Source: Chitinophagales bacterium
Lineage (GTDB): Bacteria > Bacteroidota > Bacteroidia > Chitinophagales > Saprospiraceae
DNA length: 32,890 bases
Assembly: GCA_022360175.1 (NCBI GenBank)
Contig: JAKSDI010000118.1
Coordinates: 1-32,890, forward strand
Reading direction: 5' to 3'
Below the pieces are notes generated by a model, which saw only the letters and a list, made by a program, of their open reading frames with translations, made no database searches and was not told where the DNA came from. Both the position numbers and the translations under genes were made by a program. Below, in pieces: positions 22,718 through 31,400 of this stretch (the first letter of the stretch is position 1; each line of letters opens with the position of its first letter).

Positions 22718-25126
22718 ATGCCTGTAAGATTACCTATTTCAACTAATATTAGGCTTATGGAAAATACGATGGAGAATCTAAAGCTCGAAGACATTAGTAA
22801 GCTGGAGTACATTCCTCTAAACAGCCTTATAGAGCTATATCAAAACATCATGCCAGTATATTATCAGCATAGGTTTAGCTTAAAACCTTTTGTCGATAGC
22901 ATAAGAAATGAAATGGGAGCTTCTTGTGGTGATAGTTATACAGGATTCATCTCTCCATTGATTAAATATGTTGACCTGGAAGGCCAAAATGGGCAAGACA
23001 ATGCCAGTGTAATAGAATCTGAAGATTTCAAAACCCTAATTAAAATATTGATTCCTTCTCTTCGGAATAAGAATACGATAGGTTTTTTAAGTGTTCCTTT
23101 TGCTTTCTCTTCCTACTTTATGACGGAGCGATTGAAGGAATTATCAGATGATTCTTCATGGCAAATAAGGATTAATCACGATCGGATAGAGCATGATACT
23201 ACCAGTGGATCGGAAAATATAAACGTTTTCATACTGAATAAACATTATGGGCAAAAACTGGTGCCACCTAATGTTAATACAATAGAGTTGTTTAATGTAG
23301 AGACGGGAATAACGAAATTCTATCAGCTCAACTTCAATTATGAGTTTGTTGAAACAGAAATCAATGGACGATTACCAGACTTAAGTGAAAGTGAAATACA
23401 AATGCTTATCAATAATATCGATAAGCCGGAAATTTGGAACTCTTATTTTCCCCCTTCTCTAATTTCTTTCACTGGTTTTGCCATCTGTATCTGGAATGAT
23501 GTTACAGAAATAGAGTCAATTGCCCGATTGAGAAATCTGGTTCATAGTTATAAACTTGATGCTGTAGCAGAAGGCTTTATGGATGAATTTTATAAATATA
23601 CCAGAGCGATACTCGATGAACCTGAAATAGAACTGGGCTTGCTACTGCTCGACGAAAAAAATCCAGACTATAATAAGCCTAGTAGTATTACTAAGAAGAC
23701 TGGAGCTGACTTTATCCGAAACTATATGAGAGGTGAGGTGATAAAAGATATTTATTCTGAGATGATGGACTCTTTAGAATTGACTCTTCTGGAACGTATA
23801 CCAGCTGATAGTAAGAGCGAAATGGAACAAGAGCTACATAAGCAGGGCATAAGAAGTTTATTGTTATACCCTTTGGTAGAAGAGGGAAGCAAAATATCTG
23901 TTATCATTGAATTTGCATCCAGGAAAGAATCATTTTTCACACCCTTTTCGGTACAGAGATTATCCAAAGTATTAGAGGTACTTAAGGAAGGGTATTATCG
24001 GTTTAGCTGGTATTATGAAAACATCATCACTTCTATTATACAATCTAAATTTACCTCTATACATTCGAGTATTGAATGGAAATTCAAAGAACTTGCAGGC
24101 AACTTTCTTATTGAAAGCAGAAACAATAAAGAAGCCGAAATAGCTCCGGTCGTTTTTGAAGACTTAACTCCTTTATATGGTCAGGCGGATATTGTTAGCT
24201 CAAGTACTATAAGAAACAAATGCATTCAGGCAGATCTGTTATTGAATGTAGAATTGGTATTGGCAGTAATGGAGCAATGGCATAAACGCATAAAGCTTCA
24301 TGCATTGGAAAAGCTGATTTTAGAGACAAAAAAGGCAAAGCAAAAAGTAGCCGAAAATTATGATTCTACAGATGAAAGCAGGGTGATACAACTGTTGACC
24401 GATAAAATTCACCCATATCTGGCTAAACTTAATGAACGCTATGATGTGCCTAAAAAATCCTACAAACAATACCTTAAACAACTAGCCCCTGCATTGGATA
24501 TTGTTTATGAAGAGCGGAGAAAATTTGAAGATAGTGTAACGAAATTAAACACTACTATTTCTTCTTTTTTAGAAGAAGAAAATCAAAAACTTCAAAATGT
24601 ACTGCCCCACTATTTTGAAAAATATAAAACAGATGGGGTAGAGTACAATATCTATCTGGGGCAGTCCTTGTTGGAAGAAGGATGTGTAGAAGCTTTTGAT
24701 ATCAGTGAGTTTCGGCTGTGGCAACTGACTAATATGTGTGAGATCGTAAGGCTGGTTGATAAACTAGGGCCCAAACTGGAAATCTCCCTAACTACAGCAC
24801 AATTGATTTTTGTTTACAATAATCCATTGAGCATAAGGTTTCGAATGGATGAGAAAAAATTTGATGTAGATGGTACCTACAATGTACGTTATGAAATACT
24901 GAAAAAAAGAATAGATAAGGCTACTATAAAAGGCACTGACGAACGACTGACAGTATCCGGTAAAATTGCTATTGTATATCTTAGTGAGAATGATAAAAAT
25001 GAATATTTAGAGTATATCGATTATCTGATTTCTAAAAAATATATCACAAAAGAAATTGAAGACCTGGAATTGAACAAGCTCCAGGGAGCCGAAGGTTTGA
25101 GGGCCCTTAGAGTAAAAGTTAACTGA
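22718..25126 (+). CDS. GAF-domain-like cytoplasmic regulatory protein
   Basis: This 802-residue protein has no signal peptide or membrane segment. Residues about 285-425 look like a GAF sensor domain (EIELGLLLLDE, then SLLLYPLVEEGSKISVIIEFAS). The following FTSIHSSIEWKF (445-456) and FEDLTPLYGQADIVSSSTIRN (480-500; core PLYGQADI) match blocks I recall from long Bacteroidota proteins annotated only as GAF domain-containing. The C-terminal half is helical and charged. No kinase, cyclase, HTH or phosphodiesterase motif is visible, so the output is unknown; a signalling or stress-sensing role is plausible. The start is uncertain: ATGs at 22718, 22757 and 22769 are all possible, and the 13 residues before the second Met look poorly constrained. 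It follows the protease terminator by about 100 nt and stands alone. Confidence 0.75.
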   Translation: MPVRLPISTNIRLMENTMENLKLEDISKLEYIPLNSLIELYQNIMPVYYQHRFSLKPFVDSIRNEMGASCGDSYTGFISPLIKYVDLEGQNGQDNASVIESEDFKTLIKILIPSLRNKNTIGFLSVPFAFSSYFMTERLKELSDDSSWQIRINHDRIEHDTTSGSENINVFILNKHYGQKLVPPNVNTIELFNVETGITKFYQLNFNYEFVETEINGRLPDLSESEIQMLINNIDKPEIWNSYFPPSLISFTGFAICIWNDVTEIESIARLRNLVHSYKLDAVAEGFMDEFYKYTRAILDEPEIELGLLLLDEKNPDYNKPSSITKKTGADFIRNYMRGEVIKDIYSEMMDSLELTLLERIPADSKSEMEQELHKQGIRSLLLYPLVEEGSKISVIIEFASRKESFFTPFSVQRLSKVLEVLKEGYYRFSWYYENIITSIIQSKFTSIHSSIEWKFKELAGNFLIESRNNKEAEIAPVVFEDLTPLYGQADIVSSSTIRNKCIQADLLLNVELVLAVMEQWHKRIKLHALEKLILETKKAKQKVAENYDSTDESRVIQLLTDKIHPYLAKLNERYDVPKKSYKQYLKQLAPALDIVYEERRKFEDSVTKLNTTISSFLEEENQKLQNVLPHYFEKYKTDGVEYNIYLGQSLLEEGCVEAFDISEFRLWQLTNMCEIVRLVDKLGPKLEISLTTAQLIFVYNNPLSIRFRMDEKKFDVDGTYNVRYEILKKRIDKATIKGTDERLTVSGKIAIVYLSENDKNEYLEYIDYLISKKYITKEIEDLELNKLQGAEGLRALRVKVN

Positions 25127-25628
25127 TGATATCCTGTTTTAAAGAACGATAAATAGGTCTTTGAAACTAAATAAAACAGATATTCTGATAAAAGCTCCTT
25201 GTTGAGATATTTAGATAGATTTTATAGAAATTAAAAAAAAGAGTAATTATTGTATTTTTGAACAATGTGCAAGAAAAAATCGCATTTACTTGATTTTAAT
25301 GTTAAATTGAATTAGCTTTGACCATTATTAATTGAATAGTGTTGTGAAATATAATAGTGAAATAGGCTTTTAGTTAAAAGGTTAAAGGTGCTTAAACATC
25401 ACGAATAGTGTTATGCGTACTGTTTTGTCACATTATTATTTATACAGCATGTGCTCTTCATCTATAAATAAGCCATGCGTTCTCTATCGATTGATTGATA
25501 TTACCATCGCGTGATAAAGCTTTAACCAGAAATTTTTATTGACAGATTTATGAAAGGAAACGGATAGATTCCTTAAAGGGAGACTTAAGTAAGAAAGCAT
25601 AGTTAGGTTACTTTTTTGGTGGATCAGG

Positions 25629-25708
25629 TTTTTGCTCAGATCAAGGCGCGGCGGAGTGTAATAGCCAAAGTTATTAACACGAGTACGCAACGCAGATATG
25701 GGTAAAAA
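25629..25708. repeat. 80-bp imperfect inverted-repeat element
   Basis: The outer arms TTTTTGCTCAGATC and GATATGGGTAAAAA (reverse complement TTTTTACCCATATC) match at 11 of 14 positions. Both arms continue into GC-rich tracts (AAGGCGCG and ACGCAACGC). Inside, GTGTAATA pairs with TATTAACAC apart from one bulge. The GC-rich core contrasts with its AT-rich surroundings. It resembles a MITE/REP-type dispersed palindrome; copy number is unknown. Confidence 0.55.
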
Positions 25709-25780
25709 GATGCCTCCATAAAAAGATTAATTAAATGTGCTCTCTTACTTATATATATATCAAATAATTATATCAAAAAA

Positions 25781-25817
25781 GCTAATGCTTGGTATTGCAT
25801 TACCAACAAGCATTAGC
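25781..25817. terminator. Strong hairpin upstream of Cys-rich lipoprotein gene
   Basis: GCTAATGCTTG pairs perfectly with CAAGCATTAGC (11 bp). An inner GGTA/TACC sits above a 3-nt bulge, with a 6-nt loop. The six A on the left give a T run on the minus strand, so it would terminate minus-strand transcription. No minus-strand gene is there to need it, so a role as a folded 5' leader 33 nt before the plus-strand start is an alternative. Confidence 0.55.
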
Positions 25818-25849
25818 CTTAATTATTAATAGTTTTAAAACCTAAAGTT

Positions 25850-26629
25850 ATGATTTTAAAGTTTGACAGGCAACTTCCGCCTGGGCGGAAGGGAGGTGTT
25901 GCTATTAGGCAACTGGCTACCTACTGTCTTTATTTATGTAAGGCCAGGGCAGGCTTACTGTTTGGAGCTGCACTTTTTATTATGCTATCTTCTGCCTGTA
26001 ATGAAGAATGTTATGAGGATGATTCCAGAAATGAAAGGAAATTTATTCATTTAGAATCTCCTTCATTCCCGGACATGAGTAGTTTTCCTGTTTGCCCTAT
26101 ACTCGAAAATCCGGCAGAACAATTATATGTTTCTGGTAATGATGTAGATGCTGTTTTTGAGTGCCCTGAAGTCAGAAATGAGTTTTTTACATCTGCTACT
26201 AAGTGGGCACTGACATTAGAGGTGCGTGGTCAATGCGCAGATGGAGATAGGTATCTTGAAGAATTTGGGCCAGACTTAAATACGTTTAATAATTGCGGAA
26301 GTACAGAAATGGATGTTAATGCTGTATTGATTGGAGATGAAGTTCGCCTTGCAATGTGTTTAGATCCTCATGTACCTAATAACTATGGAGATGCAGATTA
26401 TACCTTTTCTCTTCTTTATAGATCAAGCTCTTACGGCAATACTGAAAACTGCTCTTGCGAAAATCATCCTTTAGGAATGGTAGATGAATCTTATGTAATA
26501 AGAGGACGGTCAGACCTAATACTAGAAGGGATTAATCTTCATAGCATTTTTGATGATAATCCAAGCATTTGCAGTAATATTCCATTAGTATTTCCTCCAT
26601 TCATGTTTAACGCTATAGACTGCCTTTGA
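25850..26629 (+). CDS. Cysteine-rich predicted lipoprotein
   Basis: This 259-residue protein has a lipobox ending at Cys50 (LFGAALFIMLSSAC), so the mature part is about 210 residues on the cell envelope. The mature protein has many cysteines (including CYEDD, CPIL, CPEV, CADG, CGST, CLDP, CSCENH, CSNI), implying disulfides. The N-terminal extension before the signal peptide is odd: residues about 9-15 are encoded by a perfect palindrome (25874-25891) that looks like an inserted repeat, and residues 1-30 do not resemble a signal n-region. A non-ATG start nearer the hydrophobic stretch is possible. I do not recognise the family. It heads a row of three lipoprotein genes, but the following two are unrelated to it in sequence. 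Confidence 0.7.
   Translation: MILKFDRQLPPGRKGGVAIRQLATYCLYLCKARAGLLFGAALFIMLSSACNEECYEDDSRNERKFIHLESPSFPDMSSFPVCPILENPAEQLYVSGNDVDAVFECPEVRNEFFTSATKWALTLEVRGQCADGDRYLEEFGPDLNTFNNCGSTEMDVNAVLIGDEVRLAMCLDPHVPNNYGDADYTFSLLYRSSSYGNTENCSCENHPLGMVDESYVIRGRSDLILEGINLHSIFDDNPSICSNIPLVFPPFMFNAIDCL
25874..25891. repeat. Perfect palindrome inside the 5' end of a coding region
   Basis: CTTCCGC-CTGG-GCGGAAG is a perfect palindromic hairpin, GC-rich in AT-rich surroundings, directly after the annotated start of the Cys-rich lipoprotein. It looks like a small dispersed repeat that has extended or altered the N-terminal coding sequence. Confidence 0.6.
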
Positions 26630-26659
26630 TTGATTTTCTACCTTTTAAATTGAATAAAA

Positions 26660-27436
26660 ATGAATAAATATAATATTGCATGTGTTTTAATTATGGCTAT
26701 TATATTATCTTTTTCCTGTCAAAGAGATGAAATAAGCCTGGAAAATGTTCAGCGCAAGCTCACTATAGTTGACATCATGAGAAATATTAATTCTCCTGAT
26801 AGGAAAGCCACTATTTCTCTTTTAAACTATCAAGCTAATTTTCATGAATCTGCCTGGGCAGAAGACACCAGGATGACAGTAACCTGTTCAGATGGAAGTG
26901 AAATCTGTGATGCAGATAAGGTCAAGGTAAATGAATTTGAATTTACCTTTAGTGATCAATATGAACAGCATATATCACCAGAATACAAATCTCTTTTTGG
27001 TAAAGAACTTAATATTTCATTTACACAGGAAGGTATAGGCGGTCGTGCTTTTGATGATATCAATACGTATGTGCCTGAAGCTTTGGATGTAAATTTAGAC
27101 GGAACGTATAATCCGACTTTGTCTCTTCAGGATGGGATGGTGATTGATTGGAATGCAGACCCTCAAAATGCAAATGGTGTATATATTATTTTAGAGTACA
27201 CGCCATCTGAAAACGAAAGATTAATGGAAGCACACCCTGATAAGCAATACAATTTTATTAATGTATCCGATTCAGGTAGCTATACTTATAGTAAAAGCGA
27301 TTTTCCAGATATACCAGATACCGCTTTGGTATTAATTAGAATTGTAAGAGGGATCATTGAATTACCAGAAGTAAATGGAGAAGAAGTGGCGGTTTATGCG
27401 ATCACACATGTAGGAGGATATGCGAGGGCTTGGTAA
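26660..27436 (+). CDS. Predicted lipoprotein, copy 1 of tandem pair
   Basis: This 258-residue protein has a signal peptide and lipobox ending LSFSC (Cys20). The mature part is rich in Asn, Asp and Ser and probably beta-structured. Two cysteines in TCSDGSEICDADKV could form a disulfide. Near the C-terminus NADPQNANGVYII, VSDSGSYTYSKSDFPDIPDT and GYARAW are nearly identical in the next gene. I do not recognise the family. The 30-nt gap after the Cys-rich lipoprotein suggests cotranscription with it. A 41-nt hairpin follows the stop by 34 nt. The gene and its hairpin are duplicated as a unit downstream. Confidence 0.8.
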   Translation: MNKYNIACVLIMAIILSFSCQRDEISLENVQRKLTIVDIMRNINSPDRKATISLLNYQANFHESAWAEDTRMTVTCSDGSEICDADKVKVNEFEFTFSDQYEQHISPEYKSLFGKELNISFTQEGIGGRAFDDINTYVPEALDVNLDGTYNPTLSLQDGMVIDWNADPQNANGVYIILEYTPSENERLMEAHPDKQYNFINVSDSGSYTYSKSDFPDIPDTALVLIRIVRGIIELPEVNGEEVAVYAITHVGGYARAW

Positions 27437-27470
27437 GTAGCTATATTAAAGCAAACCGATATTCATATTT

Positions 27471-27511
27471 TGTAAGGGGACATCTTGTGCCTAATACAAG
27501 ATGCCCTTACA
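27471..27511 (+). terminator. Long hairpin after lipoprotein copy 1
   Basis: TGTAAGGG pairs with CCCTTACA and CATCTTGT with ACAAGATG, with one small bulge (GA) and a 7-nt loop. There is no strong T run after it, so its role as terminator or 3' stabiliser is open. Almost the same hairpin follows copy 2. Confidence 0.7.
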
Positions 27512-27528
27512 TTAATCATTCTAGGCTT

Positions 27529-27571
27529 AAGCAGCTACTTCTATTCTTGACATAAATAGAAATAGCTGCTT
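27529..27571. promoter_or_regulatory. Two-tier inverted repeat upstream of lipoprotein copy 2
   Basis: AAGCAGCTA/TAGCTGCTT (9 bp) encloses TTCTATT/AATAGAA (7 bp) around CTTGACATA, with a single mismatched C/A pair between the tiers. It lies about 60 nt before the copy 2 start. It may be an operator, a terminator remnant or a leader hairpin. Confidence 0.5.
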
Positions 27572-27629
27572 ATCATAATATAATGGAATTTTAGAACTTG
27601 ATTGCTATAGTTATATAATATACTAACAG

Positions 27630-28406
27630 ATGGACGATAGAATATTGCTTTTTTTAGGTATAGTTGTTTTGCTTTCCTTCTCCTGCCAAAAGGATAAAAT
27701 AAATCAGAAGAGAGCTCAGCATTCACTTACTTTTATTGACATTATTGGAAACGTAAACTCTCCTAATAGAAAAGCGACTATTTCTTTTTTTAATTATCAA
27801 GGGAATTTTCATGAAGATGCCTGGTCGGAATATACTAATGCACGTGTAACGTGTAGAGAAGGAAGTGAAATTTGTGATGCAGGTAAGGTCAGGGTAAATG
27901 AATTCGAGCTTGAATTTGATAAGGGATATGAACCATACACCTCGTCAGAATATAAGTCTGTTTTTGGAGGAGAGCTTAATATTTCATTTACAGAGGGGGG
28001 GACAGATGGACATGAGTTTGATGATATCAATATTTATGTTCCTAAAGCTTTGGATGTAGATTTAGACGGAATTTATAATCCAGGTTTATCTCTTAAAGAT
28101 GGGATGATGATTAATTGGAATGCAGATCCCCAAAATGCAAATGGTGTATATATTATTATGGAATATATGCCATTTGAAAACGAGAGATTGATGAAAGCGT
28201 ACCCTGATAGAAAACTCAATTATATTAATGTCTCCGATTCCGGTAGCTACACCTATAGTAAAAGCGATTTTCCAGATATACCAGATACTGCTTTAGTATT
28301 ACTTAGAATTGTAAGAGGAGTAGTTGAATTACAAGAAGTAAATGGAGAAGAAGTAGCTGTTTATGTGATTACACAAGTAGCAGGATATGCCAGAGCCTGG
28401 CAGTAA
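27630..28406 (+). CDS. Predicted lipoprotein, copy 2 of tandem pair
   Basis: This 258-residue protein has a lipobox ending LSFSC (Cys19). It aligns with the preceding gene over its whole length with almost no gaps; by eye most positions agree, with the C-terminal third nearly identical and the N-terminal half more diverged. The paired cysteines are kept in TCREGSEICDAGKV. The start MDDRILLFLG is acidic, unusual for a signal-peptide n-region, whereas copy 1 has a basic one. The downstream hairpin is duplicated too. Same unknown function as copy 1, possibly an antigenically or functionally varied surface protein; that is inference. Confidence 0.8.
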   Translation: MDDRILLFLGIVVLLSFSCQKDKINQKRAQHSLTFIDIIGNVNSPNRKATISFFNYQGNFHEDAWSEYTNARVTCREGSEICDAGKVRVNEFELEFDKGYEPYTSSEYKSVFGGELNISFTEGGTDGHEFDDINIYVPKALDVDLDGIYNPGLSLKDGMMINWNADPQNANGVYIIMEYMPFENERLMKAYPDRKLNYINVSDSGSYTYSKSDFPDIPDTALVLLRIVRGVVELQEVNGEEVAVYVITQVAGYARAWQ

Positions 28407-28426
28407 GATCAGAGAGCGCGACATTT

Positions 28427-28465
28427 TGTAAGGGACATCTTGTACCTGATACAAGGTGCCCTTAC
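28427..28465. terminator. Long hairpin between lipoprotein copy 2 and convergent ATPase gene
   Basis: GTAAGGG pairs with CCCTTAC and ACATCTTGT with ACAAGGTG-type sequence (one G-T pair and a bulge) around the loop ACCTGAT. It is nearly the same as the hairpin at 27471-27511. It ends 3 nt before the stop of the minus-strand gene, so it can serve both directions. Confidence 0.75.
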
Positions 28466-28467
28466 CT

Positions 28468-31400
28468 TTATGTCAATTTTTCCAGGCGGGATTGATAAAT
28501 GTACTTAGGCGTGTGTTGATACATTTCTTCATACAATTCTTTAGCTTGCCTTCGATAAGGTTCTTTATCTTCTACTAAATTGAATAACTCAAAACAGGCA
28601 GCTGCCTGTTTTTCTGTAGATAGAGGAGCATCCAGTAGATGTTCAAGTTGAGATATTGCTTTATCTCTTTTGCCCGTCACTGCCAATTCTTTGATTGAAA
28701 GTAGCTGAGCATCAAACAATAAGTCTGGATTGCCTAAATCTACAGCTATAGATAGTGCTTCTTCCGTTACATCCTGTAAGCCCTCCAACTGATTAGTAGC
28801 GAGCAAGACCAAACCTTTTTCTACCAGGCTGGCAGCCAGCACCAATTTATTATTAATGCGACGTGTTACATCTATTGCTCGATCATAAAAGTGAAGAGAT
28901 CTGTCGTATTGCTCTGTATAGTAAAATACGTCACCCAGGGTATTGAGTGCTTTGGCAATTCCCTTTTGATATCCCAGCTCTTCACAGAGCATAAGATTTT
29001 TTTGCAGGTATTCGATGGCCAATGTAAATCGCCCTTCAACACTGTATAATTCACCAATGAGCCCAAGCGCAATAGCTATTCCCTGCTTATCACCCAATTC
29101 TTCACAGATCTCAAGATCATGCTGAAAATGCTCCATCGCTTTGGTATAATCCCCCTTGCGTTCATATACACTTCCAATACAGCCAATAGCGATAGAAGTT
29201 AACAGCTTGTTGCCCAGTTCTTCACTTAGTTCCAGCCCTTTTTGATAGCTTTCAAGGGCCTGATCATACGCTCCTTTTTCAAATAGGACAATACCAAGAT
29301 TGGTATAAAGCGTGGCCATCCCCTGCTTATCATTGTTCTTTTTTGAAATTTCGAGCTGATTTTTCTGATAGCGAATACCTTCATCGTAATCTCCTTGATT
29401 CATAAAGGTAAGGCCAAGATTGGCTGCCACCTGGGCATTAGCAGTGGAGTCCTGCTTGAAATTACTCGCTATTTCTAGGCTTTGGACAAAGTGCTCCTTT
29501 GCCTGGCTATACATACCCTGGCGGAAATACAAATTGCCAAGATTGCCATATACTTTGGCTTTACCTGATTTGTCATCAATAGATTCAAAAAGGCCAGCAG
29601 CAGTATGGAGGTATTTATTAGCATCCTGATACTCACCTTTAAGTATTAGAAGATTGCCCAGGCTATTGTTTGCTCTTCCAAGTAACAATACATCCCTGGA
29701 TCGTTTTGATAACATTAATGCTTTTTCATATGACTCCTGGCATTCGTCCCAATCTCCTATTAGCTCCAGTACTTTACCTTTTTTCAGTAAAGTCCTTATC
29801 TCATTTTCATCATCTTTTTCAGAACCCAGTTTTTTCAACAGGCGCTCATAATAGTCCAGCGCTTGTTGATTTTGATAGTTGTTTCGAGCATAATCAGCTG
29901 CTTTACGCAAGTATTCACAAGTCTTATTAAAAACATCGGCTTGTTCATAATGGAAAGCCAGGTCTACATAACGTTCTTCCAGATTATCGGCATATATACG
30001 TTCAATTGCTTCGGCAATTAGCAAGTGTAATTGCTGAAGCCTGGTTCTTAACTGCATGCCATATACCGCCTCGCGAAGTAAGGAGTGCTTGAAGATATAA
30101 CGCAATTCATTCATGGCATGCCATATCTGGCCTTGCTCTGCGTGTTTGATCTGTTCTTTGAGTAATTTGGAAGCATTGCCATTACTTTTGGCAAATTCAT
30201 CCTGTGTTTTCATTACCTCAGAAAGGATAGGCACTTCAAATTCTCTACCAATTACTGCTGCAGTCTTTACCGTTTCTTTGACGAGCGTAGACAAGCGATC
30301 TATTCGGGCAGTAAGAATGGCGTTGATGGAAGTAGATAGCTTAATATCTTCATCATGGATAGTCCAGGTGCCATCCTCTTCTTTCTTGACCATATCACTT
30401 TCCGTGAAATACTCCAGTATCTGCTGAAGATAAAATGGATTGCTATTAGACATGCGTAATAGCAATGCGTAAAATTCTTCACGGATTTCTCCTCCGAGGT
30501 GTAGTACTGCAAATTTTCGAACAGCCTCTTGTGATAAGCTATTGAGGTCAATTTCCAGAGTTGGTAAACCTTGTCTTTTTACAGATGTATTGTTGATAAT
30601 CTTTGGCTTGGTGCCATTGTCCAGGTACCGAGAAGTAACTAAAAGCAGAATAGGGTAGCGGTTCATTTGCCGCACAAATTCATTGATCAATTCTCGGGAG
30701 TTGTCATCCAGCCAATGGCCATCTTCTAATTCGATAATCAATGGATGAATGAGCGATTCTGCAATAATGAGATTGATAATAGCCGAAAGAGTATTCTGAT
30801 AACGCCCTTTTGCATCTAGCAAATCCCAAATTGAATCCTGGAAATTTAGCCCTATTAGAGCCGCCAAGACAGATTTAGTACGGATGAGTTCGCGACGTAC
30901 GGCTGCTGCTTCTACCTGAGTAAGTTTTTCCAACTCTTCCAGTAGATGTTGATAATGCAGCTCGAAATTTTGAATATTGGCAATGGATGTGCTTTCCGGG
31001 TACTGCTCGAAGTAGTTTTTGAGGAAATATATAAATGGATTAAAAGGTTTTTTTAATATCTGATCTGCCTGGCAAGTATACCATTGCACGAGATGCTGGC
31101 CTACCATTACATTTTTCAATTCATGCAATAAGCGGCTTTTACCAATACCCGCTTCACCATATATATAAGCAATACCCGCTGTCTGACCATCAAACAAAGG
31201 TTTAGAGAAATCGACCAGCTTTTGTAGCTCAATATCTCTACCTACCATCTCACCCGAATAAGAAGGGCGTGTTTCATAATTGCGCCCTATCAGCTTAAAA
31301 GTAGGAACATTTCCTTTAATGCCTTTATAGCGAATATCTCCACGATGCTGGAAAAGAAAATGATTATCTTTTTGGATTTCTTCATCTACAAGAACTTCTC

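Larger units (their letters stand above)
25127..25849. other. Long AT-rich intergenic region with repeats
   Basis: These 723 bases hold no convincing gene; a 68-residue minus frame at 25484-25690 runs into the inverted-repeat element and looks spurious. Visible items are a possible -7 box TATTTTTG (25253-25260, no good -33 partner), an 80-bp inverted-repeat element (25629-25708), a short TA-repeat (25751-25760) and a strong hairpin just before the next gene (25781-25817). Confidence 0.5.

Noticed and set aside
25253-25260. Promoter TATTTTTG in the long spacer
   Set aside because: The -7 box matches, but no TTTG or TTG lies 19-21 nt upstream and the nearest gene starts almost 600 nt away.
25484-25690. 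68-residue minus-strand frame
   Set aside because: Its N-terminal part is encoded by the inverted-repeat element and the rest has no coding character I can support; treated as spacer.
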